DNA of 64,000 bases, from the NCBI GenBank assembly GCA_017438945.1, contig JAFRUI010000019.1, forward strand, positions 1 to 64,000, read 5' to 3'. The notes under the pieces were generated by a model. The model saw only the letters and a list, made by a program, of their open reading frames with translations. It ran no database searches and was not told the DNA's origin. Within the stretch, counting starts at the first letter, position 1; every line of letters begins with the position of its first letter. This document shows positions 15,716 through 24,668 of the stretch, one piece after another. Made by a program: the position numbers and the translations under genes. The stretch comes from Bacteroidales bacterium. Lineage in GTDB: Bacteria > Bacteroidota > Bacteroidia > Bacteroidales > WCHB1-69.

Positions 15716-15723
15716 TACTTTTG
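15716..15723 (+). promoter_or_regulatory. -7 box at the rlmI start
   Basis: TACTTTTG lies only 4 nt before ATG 15728, so the transcript probably starts at the ATG (leaderless). Confidence 0.7.
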
Positions 15724-15727
15724 CGGC

Positions 15728-16927
15728 ATGAATGACCATACCCTTCCCCGCATCATCCTGCGCCCCGGCAAGGAGAAATCCCTGCAACGGCGGCACCCGT
15801 GGGTCTTCTCCGGCGCCATCGCCCGAAAAGACAAAGACTTGCGCGACGGCGACATCGTGGAGGTCTATGACGCACAACGCCAATACCTCGCTACCGGACA
15901 CTACCAGCCCACCACTATCGCCGTGCGCGTTTTCAGCTTCGAGCAGCGCGACATCAACCGAGACTTCTGGCGCGGGAAACTGCTGAACGCCATCGCATTC
16001 CGAAAAACCATCCTGCTGCCGAACCCGCAGACCAACATGTACCGCCTCGTCAACGGCGAGGGCGACGGCATGCCGGGTCTCATCATCGACGCCTACAACC
16101 GCCACCTCGTCATGCAGGTGCACTCCATGGGCATGTACCGTCTGCGCAAAACCCTCGCGGAGCTGCTCGCCGAGCTGCTGCCCGACACGAAGGCCATCTG
16201 CCTCAAAACCGCCATCGAGACCGCTGAGGACGAGGAGATTGCCATGGAAAACGGCTGGATTTACGGACAGCCCGACGGGGAGGTCATCGCCTCCGAGCAC
16301 GGCATCCTCTTCAAAATCGACATCCTCAACGGACAGAAGACCGGCTTCTTCCTCGACCAGCGCGAGAGCCGCGCCATGGTGGGTGAGCTGGCGAAAGGGC
16401 ACACCGTCCTCAACATGTTCTCCTACTCCGGCGGCTTCTCCCTCTACGCCCTGCGCGGCGGGGCGCAACACGTGGATTCCGTCGATATTTCGCAGAAGGC
16501 CATCGACCTCGTGGAGGAGAACGTGCGCCTGATGGGCGGCGACTTCGCGGGACGGCACAACGCCGTCTGCGAGGACGTGTTCGCCTACCTCGACCGGATG
16601 CCCGAACACCATTACGACCTCATCGTCCTCGACCCGCCGGCCTTCGCCAAGCACCACCGCGTGAAGGAGCAGGGCATCAAGGGCTACCGCAACATCAACC
16701 GCAAGACGATGGAGAAGATCCGTCCTGGCGGTCTGCTCTTCACCTTCTCGTGCTCGCAGGCCATCAGCCGCGACGACTTCCAGACACTCGTCTTCTCCGC
16801 CGCCGCCCTCGCCGGCAAGAACGTCCGCGTGGTCAGCCGCCTGCAGCACGCCCCCTGCCATCCGGTCAGCATCTACCACCCGGAAGGGGATTATCTGAAG
16901 GGGCTGCTGGTGGAAGTTAGTAGTTAG
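15728..16927 (+). CDS. rlmI: RlmI-like 23S rRNA (cytosine-C5) methyltransferase
   Basis: This 399-residue SAM-dependent methyltransferase has a PUA domain at the N-terminus (RRHPWVFSGAIA, residues about 21-32, through about 80). The Rossmann methyltransferase domain follows, with NMFSYSGGFSLYALRGG (motif I) near residue 230 and LDPPAF near residue 300. GQKTGFFLDQRESR is a signature of the RlmI/YccW group. The E. coli enzyme makes m5C1962 in 23S rRNA; the site here is inferred. The last codons (V-S-S-stop) are already part of the heptamer array at 16915-16963. Confidence 0.92.
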   Translation: MNDHTLPRIILRPGKEKSLQRRHPWVFSGAIARKDKDLRDGDIVEVYDAQRQYLATGHYQPTTIAVRVFSFEQRDINRDFWRGKLLNAIAFRKTILLPNPQTNMYRLVNGEGDGMPGLIIDAYNRHLVMQVHSMGMYRLRKTLAELLAELLPDTKAICLKTAIETAEDEEIAMENGWIYGQPDGEVIASEHGILFKIDILNGQKTGFFLDQRESRAMVGELAKGHTVLNMFSYSGGFSLYALRGGAQHVDSVDISQKAIDLVEENVRLMGGDFAGRHNAVCEDVFAYLDRMPEHHYDLIVLDPPAFAKHHRVKEQGIKGYRNINRKTMEKIRPGGLLFTFSCSQAISRDDFQTLVFSAAALAGKNVRVVSRLQHAPCHPVSIYHPEGDYLKGLLVEVSS

Positions 16928-16963
16928 TAGTTAGCAGTTAGCGGTTAGCAGTTAGCAGTTAAC
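16915..16963. repeat. Heptamer array over the rlmI stop codon
   Basis: Seven in-phase units: AGTTAGT, AGTTAGT, AGTTAGC, AGTTAGC, GGTTAGC, AGTTAGC, AGTTAAC. The first two units encode the last residues and the TAG stop (16925-16927) of rlmI. Confidence 0.95.
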
Positions 16964-16988
16964 CGTACCCTTACCTTTCTAACCGCGA

Positions 16989-18242
16989 CTACCAGCGTGC
17001 CTGCCGCTTCAGGACCTGCGTCATGCAGTGGGCGGCACCGTAGCCGTCGATGAGGCTCTCTAACGGGATCCATTCCACTTTCACGCCGGCTATGGCAAAA
17101 CGCTGTTGCAAGGCCTTTGACTGACCGCCCACCGCCATGATGTGACGCGGCGCGATGGTCAGGAAATTGTTGGCATAGTGCATCTCATCTTCGCTGTCAA
17201 TGGGAATAATCCCAAAACGATCCTGCAGGAATTCCACGAAAGAGCGGTCCTTCTGCAAAAGAGTGTATTTTTTCGTGCCGGGCGCACGCACCCATAGGTC
17301 GCAAGTAACGTATTCCGGATCGTCTTTCTGTGCATTCAACCGACTGGAAGTCAGCGTGCAAAGGTCTTTATCAATAATGTTGAAATAGGTATCGAGGTGC
17401 ATCTGCATCTGCCAGAACTTGTGGTCGCGGACCACCACCACGGTGTCGTGGCCGAAAGCGTCCGCCTCCATCAACTGCCGGATGCCCTCGTCGTTCGTGC
17501 GCATGCCGCATCCGATGAACGACAGGGTTCCGGCGGGCAAGTAGTCGCCTCCCTCCAAGCGCCCCTCGCCTTGGATACGTAGAATCGGCTTCAAACCAAG
17601 GTGCGCGTAACACAGACTGATGATATCGGCCTCGGGTTCTCGCTGGGAAGAGTTCATGTTGCAAATCACATGGCCTCGCGGAGTGGTGATGCTCTGGTCG
17701 CGGGTAAAGTAGAGATTCATCAACGGATTATGCACATATTGGGCCTCAAATCCCGTATTAAGACCCGTCTTGTAGAGCACCACCGTGGGTTGCAACAGGA
17801 TGCAGCGTATCAGGTCGGCACGGCTCATTTTGGCTAGCACCTCCTTCTTGTAACGGGCGGCATCAGCCGCTGCGTCATCATCCAGCGTGGTGACATCGTA
17901 TTGGAGCAGTTCACCCGCCAGGACGCGCAAGCTGTCAATGCCCGTCTCTTCCAAAATCTGCCGCACTGTATAGACCTTGATGCCGTTCTTCTGAAGCATT
18001 TTGATGTAGTTCCGATGTTCTGCTGCCGCCTTATCTACATCGAAATAGTCCTCGAAAAGCCCCGCCGAAGGATGAATCACCCCGTCAAACAACTCCTGAC
18101 CAGGAGTGTGCATCAAAATGACCGCTGCCTTCGACCACTCGGCCTGCGGGTAATCCACCTTGTTCTTCTGCGCAAAAACACAATTTATTGAATTACAAAC
18201 AACTAAAATGACAGTTAATGTCCAAATCCTCACTTTGTTCAT
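16989..18242 (-). CDS. Exported arginine-deiminase-family protein
   Basis: This 417-residue protein has a signal peptide over about residues 1-25 (ending VFAQ). The body matches the amidinotransferase/arginine deiminase fold: FTRDQS near residue 180, RLEGGDY near 228, MHLDTYF near 284, and a C-terminal catalytic-type Cys at 406 (AAHCMTQ). All residues of the ADI catalytic set (Asp, Glu, His, Cys) appear present. Classical ADI is cytoplasmic, so a signal peptide is unusual and suggests periplasmic or external hydrolysis of a guanidino compound. No ornithine carbamoyltransferase or carbamate kinase gene is adjacent. It is not the PPAD (Porphyromonas peptidyl-arginine deiminase) family as far as can be judged by eye. 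Confidence 0.85.
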   Translation of the reverse strand: MNKVRIWTLTVILVVCNSINCVFAQKNKVDYPQAEWSKAAVILMHTPGQELFDGVIHPSAGLFEDYFDVDKAAAEHRNYIKMLQKNGIKVYTVRQILEETGIDSLRVLAGELLQYDVTTLDDDAAADAARYKKEVLAKMSRADLIRCILLQPTVVLYKTGLNTGFEAQYVHNPLMNLYFTRDQSITTPRGHVICNMNSSQREPEADIISLCYAHLGLKPILRIQGEGRLEGGDYLPAGTLSFIGCGMRTNDEGIRQLMEADAFGHDTVVVVRDHKFWQMQMHLDTYFNIIDKDLCTLTSSRLNAQKDDPEYVTCDLWVRAPGTKKYTLLQKDRSFVEFLQDRFGIIPIDSEDEMHYANNFLTIAPRHIMAVGGQSKALQQRFAIAGVKVEWIPLESLIDGYGAAHCMTQVLKRQARW

Positions 18243-18271
18243 CTTCCAATATCCTTTAAATTTACAATCGG

Positions 18272-18279
18272 CAAAAGTA
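18272..18279 (-). promoter_or_regulatory. -7 box of the arginine-deiminase-family gene
   Basis: The minus strand reads TACTTTTG, 29 bp before the ATG at 18242. Confidence 0.65.
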
Positions 18280-18432
18280 CGTTTTTTTCGCGTGTGTTCA
18301 AAAGCGGCAACAATCTGACGGAGTGAATTTTAGCGAACAAGCCACAGAAATCCATCCGAATCTCCGGAAAAAATCGCCAACAAACTGCAACCTTTCGGAA
18401 GATTTGCATCCTATTACAATAAGGAAAATTGC

Positions 18433-18440
18433 TAATTTTG
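18433..18440 (+). promoter_or_regulatory. -7 box of the gene at 18529
   Basis: TAATTTTG fits TAnnTTTG. It implies a leader of about 80 nt, which contains the paired segments at 18443-18518. Confidence 0.65.
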
Positions 18441-18442
18441 CA

Positions 18443-18518
18443 GCGTCACTCTTTTTAATTCTGTTTAACGGACCTCGCAGAGACTGGGTGTGACGCGAAA
18501 GCAGTAAATTAGAGGTCC
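18443..18518 (+). promoter_or_regulatory. Candidate pseudoknot in the 5' leader
   Basis: Two perfect 7-bp complementary pairs interlock. GCGTCAC (18443-18449) pairs with GTGACGC (18490-18496), and GGACCTC (18470-18476) pairs with GAGGTCC (18512-18518). The order a-b-a'-b' is an H-type pseudoknot with loops of 20, 13 and 15 nt. The last strand lies 10 nt before ATG 18529, where a ribosome would bind. I do not recognise it as a known riboswitch class. Confidence 0.55.
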
Positions 18519-18528
18519 TCGAAAGAAA

Positions 18529-20046
18529 ATGAGAAAAACAATTCTGCTATTAGGCGTTCTATTCGCGACCACAGCTTTCGCGCAAGAACAGCTCTCCGAC
18601 CTCATTGTCAGGAAATACATCGGTTTCCCGTCATTTCGCACCGAAGATGAAGTGAACCGATATATCTGGTTTACCCGTTCGTTTTATGGGGAATTCTACG
18701 ATGTCGGGCTCTCCATCCTGCCTAAATCCGGCGGGGCGGGACGGGAAATCCTCGTGAAACGTCCGGGCCAAGCGAAAAATCAGTTTTTCTGCTTGCTGGC
18801 TTGTTATGAGGACAACCAGAGCGTGATTTCCATATACGACTACTACACAGACGACACCTACAACATTTGCTATAATGCCCTTCCCAAAGACGCGGAAAAA
18901 TATGTCTGGAGCCCCACCACGGTGTTTTCAGTGCCCATTGACAAACGCATAACGTTCGAATCCGTCGGTGTCACTTCCCCTGACAAACGCAAGGCGGGTG
19001 TCGTCATCTTCCAGATGCAGTTCAACACGTCCAATTTGCAAAGTGCCCACATGCTCTCGTTCGATGAAAACGGTCTGAAGTGGGAGCACCCCATTGATTT
19101 TGACTTCGAGAACAAAACCCTCAAACTTTTGGACATAGCTATTGACGACAACGCCGACATTTACACCGCTCTCATTTCATTTAACCCAAAAGAGGAGGGC
19201 GACAGGGAAATTTACGAAAACGAAACGCTTCACTTCTACCAATGCGGTCAATACGGCGAACAGAACACCGTGGAGGAGCCTGTGGAATTCGGGCATATTT
19301 CCAGCAGCAAGTTGCTGATCACCAAGGACAACCGATTAGCTTTAGGAGGCTATTACGCCACGGCACCCGATGAGAAAGAAACTGGCTGTTATATTGCCAC
19401 CTCACTGCCCTCCCTAAACCGCATTCATCTCAATCTTCAAGAGTTCCCCGCCTCCTACTACGCCTACCAACACTCGGCCACAAAGCAATCGGCGAAGGAT
19501 TTCAATGCCTATACAATAGATTTTCTTGAGTTTTCCGACAGCAGTCTAGTGCTGTTAGGTGAGATGCAGACGCTACACAGGGGGATTGAGCTGCAAACCG
19601 CCGGCGGTCCCATCCTTGTGCACTTCGCCGACAAAACCGGTGAGTTCAACGACTTCAAGACAATCAACAAGAACCAATGTGTTGTGGGCCATTCCTCGTC
19701 TCCAACGGGACTTCGTTCAAGAATGTTTTCCTACTATGCGATGATGTACCAAGACAAGATACACCTTTTTTTCCACGACAACTGCCAAAACTACAATGGA
19801 GAAACAGACAAGCACACCTTCATTTCCGAAAGGGTTTTCGGGGTTGGTCTCGACTACGATAATGTTTGTGCAGCGCATTGCACCATCAACAGCAAACACG
19901 ATATTTCCCGCCCGGAAATGCTCATGAATTACCAAGAACACAAATGCTATATGATCGAACCGTTGTTCATCACCCCGGAAGGCCTCATATTATGCCGTTC
20001 GGATAAAGTCTCGAACCGAATCGCGAAGCTGAAACACACATTCTAA
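18529..20046 (+). CDS. Exported protein of unknown function with a structured leader
   Basis: This 505-residue protein has a signal peptide over about residues 1-19 (ending TAFAQ). The rest looks like an all-beta, soluble protein with many short aromatic-rich strands and no recognised motif. No lipobox is present. There is no close operon partner: the M48 gene follows after 78 bp with its own -7 box. The leader of about 80 nt can form a pseudoknot next to the start codon, which suggests translational control. A cognate ligand or function cannot be named. Confidence 0.75.
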   Translation: MRKTILLLGVLFATTAFAQEQLSDLIVRKYIGFPSFRTEDEVNRYIWFTRSFYGEFYDVGLSILPKSGGAGREILVKRPGQAKNQFFCLLACYEDNQSVISIYDYYTDDTYNICYNALPKDAEKYVWSPTTVFSVPIDKRITFESVGVTSPDKRKAGVVIFQMQFNTSNLQSAHMLSFDENGLKWEHPIDFDFENKTLKLLDIAIDDNADIYTALISFNPKEEGDREIYENETLHFYQCGQYGEQNTVEEPVEFGHISSSKLLITKDNRLALGGYYATAPDEKETGCYIATSLPSLNRIHLNLQEFPASYYAYQHSATKQSAKDFNAYTIDFLEFSDSSLVLLGEMQTLHRGIELQTAGGPILVHFADKTGEFNDFKTINKNQCVVGHSSSPTGLRSRMFSYYAMMYQDKIHLFFHDNCQNYNGETDKHTFISERVFGVGLDYDNVCAAHCTINSKHDISRPEMLMNYQEHKCYMIEPLFITPEGLILCRSDKVSNRIAKLKHTF

Positions 20047-20095
20047 TCATTTCGAGTCCTGACAATCGCGTTAACCCCCGTAACCCAAAAAAATA

Positions 20096-20103
20096 TATTT
20101 TTG
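20096..20103 (+). promoter_or_regulatory. -7 box of the M48 protease gene
   Basis: TATTTTTG lies 21 bp before ATG 20125. A TTG start at 20101 lies inside the box and is excluded. Confidence 0.7.
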
Positions 20104-20124
20104 CACCGCAAAACCAATACTGCA

Positions 20125-22959
20125 ATGAAGAGAATAACGCTCATAATCGTATCCCTTTTCGCACTGACCGCTTTTGCCCAGCCGCAGCTCTCGGTCAACA
20201 ACTACGCACCGATAGAGTCGCAGGGCAGTTTCCCCGCCGATCTGAAGAAGGCCGCGAACACCCCGAAGTCGGACAAGGAATACAGCCCGTTCCTCGTCTC
20301 CATGCTTAATCAGGGCAGAATCCTCTACGGCACCGAGATGAACCAGTATCTCGACAACATCAAAGAGAAACTGCTGGTCAATTACCCGCAACTGCAGCAG
20401 GAAGTCCACGTCTATATCCTGCAGAGCACCATCGTGAACGCCTACTCGCTGCCGAACGGCACTATCCTGGTGACCCTGGGGATGCTGGCGCAGGTGACCA
20501 ACGAGGCGGAACTGGCCTTCGTGCTGGCGCATGAGATTGCCCACTACAGCGAGCGCCACAGCAAGGCCGACAACTCGAAAAGCAAAGACAAAGACGCTGT
20601 GAGCCGCTACATGCGCCACCACCAGTTCTCCCGCGAGCAGGAATTCGCCGCTGACCGCGTCGGACTGCTCACCTACTACAAGGATTCCCCCTACAGCTAC
20701 GACATCCTCGACGGCCTCTTCGACGTGCTGCTCTACGCCGACCTGCCTTTCGATGAAATCCCGTTCCAGCGTTCCGAAGTGGAGGCCGGCTTCTATCAAT
20801 TCCCGGACAATTACTTCCTGAAAACGGTCGCCAACATCCCCGACCGCTCCAACATGATCGACACGCTGCTCACCCACCCCAACGTGGAAAAACGACGCAC
20901 GTTGGCCAATGGCTTGGTGAGCAAGTTCTCCAATGAAGGCCGCAAACGCTTTGTGCAACCCGAAGAGCAGTTCACACGCCTGCGCAACGTGGCCTGCTTC
21001 GCCTGCATCGACCGCTTCCTCATCAACCACGACTACGACAAGGCCATTTACAACATCCATGTGATGGAACAGCACTTCCCGGACAACGCTTACCTGTGCC
21101 GCGCCAAAGCCACCGCCTACTACGGAGCCGCCAAGCACAAGGGCTCCGGGCAAACCAGCTCGTACATGGAGCCCTACCGCGATGTGGAAGGCGAGCAACA
21201 GCAGGTCAACTACTTCCTTTCCAAAATGAACCGCAACGAGTATGCCGTGCTTGCACTGCGCAATGCGTGGACAGCACTGCAGGCCGCTCCTAGTGACGAA
21301 TATCTGCAAAACATCGCCAAGGACCTCATCAACGACATCTTCGTGAAAAACAAAATGCGGTTTGTTGATTTCTGTGACTACCCGCAAGGAACCACCCTGG
21401 AGGAAATCGCCAAAACGGGCGGTGACACGACGCGCCCCGCAACCACCAATTCCAAGTACGACCGCATCAAGCAGCAGAGCGTGAACGCAAAAGTGCTGCC
21501 TGACCCTAAGTTCAAGACTGTCAACTACATGCTTGTGGACATCCACAGCGACTCGCTCTTCAAGGCCTGGGTCAACGATGCGGTGGTGAACGCCGAGATG
21601 CAGGCTGTTTTAGAGTCTGTTTCCGATGCCAAAATCGGGAACGAAAAGTCGGTTTTGGTCGCCACCCCAATCTACCACATCTACGACAACTACCATCACG
21701 TCAAGAGTTCTTCCGCCGACAAACGCAATGCCGAGCAGCTGCAGAAGCTGATGTGCCGCGCCCTCAAAGGTCAAAAAATCACTCCAGTCACGCTTTCCAT
21801 GGACTTCTCCAAACCGGAAACGGAAAAATACAACAACTACGTGAAAATGCGCCTCTGGAACGACGACTTCACCAACGCCGGCGGTCTTGACATGCGCTAC
21901 CACACCTCTGAATACCTTGATGACATCGCCGCCGAGCTGGGCAGCCGAAAGCTCTGCTTCGTGCATGTGACGGACGCTCCCGGCCGCAGTTTCTTCGGCA
22001 ACAAAATCTCCCTGCCCTGGCTCGCCCCCATATTCCCCTACTCCCTTCCCGTCGTGGCGGCCGTGCTGAGTCTCCGCCAACACGATGTCGATGTGAATTT
22101 CCGCGTCATCGATGTGGTGGATGGCAAGACAGAAGTCTCCAGCCACTATTCCAAATCCGAGGTGATGCGCAAGGCGTACGTGAACGGGTATGTCTATCAG
22201 AAGGTCGAGGATTACGTGAAACCGAAGATGTACAACTTCTTGGGCAACCATGTGATCCTGAACATGGAGGGTTACATTTCACCCGCATGGCTGAACCCGA
22301 ATCCGGTGAGTTCGGGCTGGGACATCTCTAAAGGAGCGCAACGTTATCTGGGGCTCAACTACTTTCTTACACCCAACATCGAGCTGATGGTGTGGAAAAA
22401 GGGAACGGTGGGCGTCGGATACAACTACTACAATTCGCCCTTCAAGGGCAGCGACTGCCGCCTCCGGATAGGACACCAATACTATGGCTATACAGATTGG
22501 GGCGAAGCTGAGCTTTACGGGAACATCATCGCACACGGCTTTAACGCTTACTACAAACAATATGTCGGAAACCGTTTCGCACCGCTCGGACATTACTTCA
22601 AGTTCATTTTTGACGGCTTCTTCTACCATTATAAAATGGACACCGAAGGCATACAAATCGGCATCATCGAAGGTACGCAAGAGCCATACGAGGAAATCAT
22701 AGAGAACAAAGGCAACATTTTCGGCCTAAAAATCGAATACGGCTACGACTTCATCTTACTGAACCGTCTCAAACTCACGCTGGGTGCAAGTCTCGGCACC
22801 ACCTTTGGCGGCTACAAGGTGCCTTTTGCCAGAATAAAGGACAGTTCGGCTATTTACTATGAAGAATCCACCTTGCGATATGACCATTACGCACGTACTC
22901 GTATTCTCGGCGCTTATTGCTTCGGATTGAAGCTGGGGATTGGATTTATTCCGTTTTAA
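20125..22959 (+). CDS. M48-family metalloprotease with a C-terminal beta-barrel-like region
   Basis: This 944-residue exported protein has a signal peptide over about residues 1-18 (ending TAFAQ). The M48 peptidase domain has the zinc motif HEIAH at about residues 135-139, preceded by LPNGTILVTLGML, and the third-ligand region EQEFAADRVG near residue 171. A middle region of about 400 residues has no recognised domain. From about residue 700 the sequence changes to alternating aromatic/polar strands (GLNYFLTPNIELMVW, VGVGYNYYNSPF, LKLTLGASLGTTFGGYKV) and ends in phenylalanine, like an outer-membrane barrel. M48 proteins of the BepA type act in outer-membrane quality control as separate proteins; a fused barrel would be unusual. 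The start is fixed by the -7 box. Confidence 0.85.
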   Translation: MKRITLIIVSLFALTAFAQPQLSVNNYAPIESQGSFPADLKKAANTPKSDKEYSPFLVSMLNQGRILYGTEMNQYLDNIKEKLLVNYPQLQQEVHVYILQSTIVNAYSLPNGTILVTLGMLAQVTNEAELAFVLAHEIAHYSERHSKADNSKSKDKDAVSRYMRHHQFSREQEFAADRVGLLTYYKDSPYSYDILDGLFDVLLYADLPFDEIPFQRSEVEAGFYQFPDNYFLKTVANIPDRSNMIDTLLTHPNVEKRRTLANGLVSKFSNEGRKRFVQPEEQFTRLRNVACFACIDRFLINHDYDKAIYNIHVMEQHFPDNAYLCRAKATAYYGAAKHKGSGQTSSYMEPYRDVEGEQQQVNYFLSKMNRNEYAVLALRNAWTALQAAPSDEYLQNIAKDLINDIFVKNKMRFVDFCDYPQGTTLEEIAKTGGDTTRPATTNSKYDRIKQQSVNAKVLPDPKFKTVNYMLVDIHSDSLFKAWVNDAVVNAEMQAVLESVSDAKIGNEKSVLVATPIYHIYDNYHHVKSSSADKRNAEQLQKLMCRALKGQKITPVTLSMDFSKPETEKYNNYVKMRLWNDDFTNAGGLDMRYHTSEYLDDIAAELGSRKLCFVHVTDAPGRSFFGNKISLPWLAPIFPYSLPVVAAVLSLRQHDVDVNFRVIDVVDGKTEVSSHYSKSEVMRKAYVNGYVYQKVEDYVKPKMYNFLGNHVILNMEGYISPAWLNPNPVSSGWDISKGAQRYLGLNYFLTPNIELMVWKKGTVGVGYNYYNSPFKGSDCRLRIGHQYYGYTDWGEAELYGNIIAHGFNAYYKQYVGNRFAPLGHYFKFIFDGFFYHYKMDTEGIQIGIIEGTQEPYEEIIENKGNIFGLKIEYGYDFILLNRLKLTLGASLGTTFGGYKVPFARIKDSSAIYYEESTLRYDHYARTRILGAYCFGLKLGIGFIPF

Positions 22960-22971
22960 TTAGAGAATAGG

Positions 22972-23006
22972 ATGATTAGATGATTAGAGAATTAGAGAAT
23001 TAGATG
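22972..23006. repeat. 8-bp tandem repeat carrying a start codon
   Basis: Units of the type GATTAGAT, GATTAGAG, AATTAGAG, AATTAGAT repeat with an 8-bp period. The last unit runs into the ATG (23004) of the next gene. This is one of the few arrays not based on 7 bp. Confidence 0.8.
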
Positions 23007-24668
23007 AAAAGACAAGGTATTGATGTTATTGCGGCAATGATTATTTTGGCGGCGTTTTTCGCGGGCTGTGCGAAGATTTCCAGTCCGACGGGCGGGCCAA
23101 GGGACACCACACCGCCAAAGGTGTTGAAGATGACTCCCGAGAATCAGTCTGTGCGATTCCAAGACAAACAGATCCGGATTTTTTTTGACGAATATGTCAC
23201 GCTGAACAACCCGACAACAAATGTACTCATCTCTCCCCCGCTGTCGGAATCACCGCAATACACCTTGAAAGGCAAGTCCCTCGTCATCAAGTTCAAAGAC
23301 ACTCTGCGGGCCAACACCACCTACAACATGGTCTTCTCTGATTGCATACGGGATTACCACGAAAACACGCCCCTGAGCTACTTTCATTATAGTTTCTCCA
23401 CCGGTGACAGTCTGGACGCTTACATGATTCGGGGCAACATATTGGATGCCAAGAGTCTGGCTCCTTCCAAGGATTTCTACGTGCTGTTGTACAAAAACAC
23501 AGCCGATTCCCTGCCGCTCACCACAAGGCCTGATTACGTCACCAAAACCCATGATGACGGAAGCTTCCTTTTTCAAAACATCACGGAAGGAACTTATAAG
23601 ATATTCGCCCTCAAAGATATAAATTCCGATTTACTTTACAATCTCCCCAATGAGGAAATTGCCTTCCTGGAAGAGACCGTCACCGCATACCATGCACTGC
23701 CGGACAGTGCATCCGACTCCCTCAAAGCAACACTCCCACTGTTGACTTTGTACTCCTTTACAGCCACAGACACCTCACAAAAACTGCAACGATACGAAAA
23801 TCCCGCTTCTGGAGTTTACATATTCCCTTATAAATCAGCAGTTAATGTTTTCTCCGCCACTCCTGCTGACAATCATTTGGAATATTTTGAACGCTTCAAC
23901 GAGACCAAAGACTCCATCACCTGGTATCTAAAATCACCCTTGTCGGACACCACCGTCTTTTACTTCAACGCCGACAATTATCTTGACACCGTGCGTCTTG
24001 CGCCTTATCATGAAAAGGCGACAAGCGGACGAGGACGTTCAAACCAGACAAAAAAATTCAACGTGACTTTCCTGAATGCGGGCGAATACCATAAACCGTT
24101 GATGTTGAAATTCCCCTACCCCATTCGTCCTTCCGACACCTTCGATGTTTATGTGTATTCTCAACAACAATCCGTTAAAGACACAGTCATCTATCGCTAT
24201 TCCGTCCCTGACACATTTGTGATGGAACTGCCTCTCCCTATGCAATATATGGAGAAGAAAAGTTATACGGTAATGATCCCCGATTCTGTTTTTTACGGGT
24301 ATAACGGACTCACAAACGACACTTTGACGACGCAATTCTCCGCCAAATCCATCAAGGATTACGGTACGCTTATCATAAACTATGAACTTCCGGAAGAAGG
24401 GAAGACGTATGTCGTCACTTTATGGAAAGGGGATCGCAAAATGCAGGAAGACCGGCTGACCGGTGCGTCAACAATCACCTATTCATTCCTGAACCCCGAC
24501 ACATACCGCATCAGCGCTTTCCTTGATGAAAATGAAAATGGCATTTGGGATACCGGTGACTACTCTACTAAATGTCAGCCGGAGAAGATGTTCGCCTTCC
24601 CGAAGAGTATTTCCATCCGCGCCTATTGGGACACGGAGGAAACTTTCAAAATTGGTAGCAATAACTAG
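23004..24668 (+). CDS. Lipoprotein with N-terminal bacterial Ig-like domain
   Basis: This 554-residue protein has a signal peptide with lipobox FAGC (lipid Cys near residue 22), followed by SSPTGGPRDTTPPKVL, a very common N-terminus in Bacteroidota lipoproteins with an SbsA-type Ig-like domain (residues about 33-130). The central part has a carboxypeptidase-regulatory-like strand pattern (FLFQNITEGTYKIFALKDIN, about 190-209). It is probably anchored to the outer membrane and may be cotranscribed with the M48 gene 44 bp upstream. Its 3' end overlaps the convergent PorT-like gene by 23 bp. Role unknown. Confidence 0.85.
   Translation: MKRQGIDVIAAMIILAAFFAGCAKISSPTGGPRDTTPPKVLKMTPENQSVRFQDKQIRIFFDEYVTLNNPTTNVLISPPLSESPQYTLKGKSLVIKFKDTLRANTTYNMVFSDCIRDYHENTPLSYFHYSFSTGDSLDAYMIRGNILDAKSLAPSKDFYVLLYKNTADSLPLTTRPDYVTKTHDDGSFLFQNITEGTYKIFALKDINSDLLYNLPNEEIAFLEETVTAYHALPDSASDSLKATLPLLTLYSFTATDTSQKLQRYENPASGVYIFPYKSAVNVFSATPADNHLEYFERFNETKDSITWYLKSPLSDTTVFYFNADNYLDTVRLAPYHEKATSGRGRSNQTKKFNVTFLNAGEYHKPLMLKFPYPIRPSDTFDVYVYSQQQSVKDTVIYRYSVPDTFVMELPLPMQYMEKKSYTVMIPDSVFYGYNGLTNDTLTTQFSAKSIKDYGTLIINYELPEEGKTYVVTLWKGDRKMQEDRLTGASTITYSFLNPDTYRISAFLDENENGIWDTGDYSTKCQPEKMFAFPKSISIRAYWDTEETFKIGSNN

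Noticed and set aside
18443..18518. c-di-GMP-I or guanidine-III riboswitch
   Set aside because: The stretch GACGCGAAAGC resembles part of the c-di-GMP-I motif and the pseudoknot layout recalls guanidine-III, but the remaining conserved bases of both are missing.
20071..21546. 491-codon open frame antisense to the M48 protease gene
   Set aside because: It mirrors the codon bias of the real gene, has no promoter and no recognisable motif. The same applies to antisense frames at 15647-16879, 25760-26575, 29704-30408 and 36874-38208.
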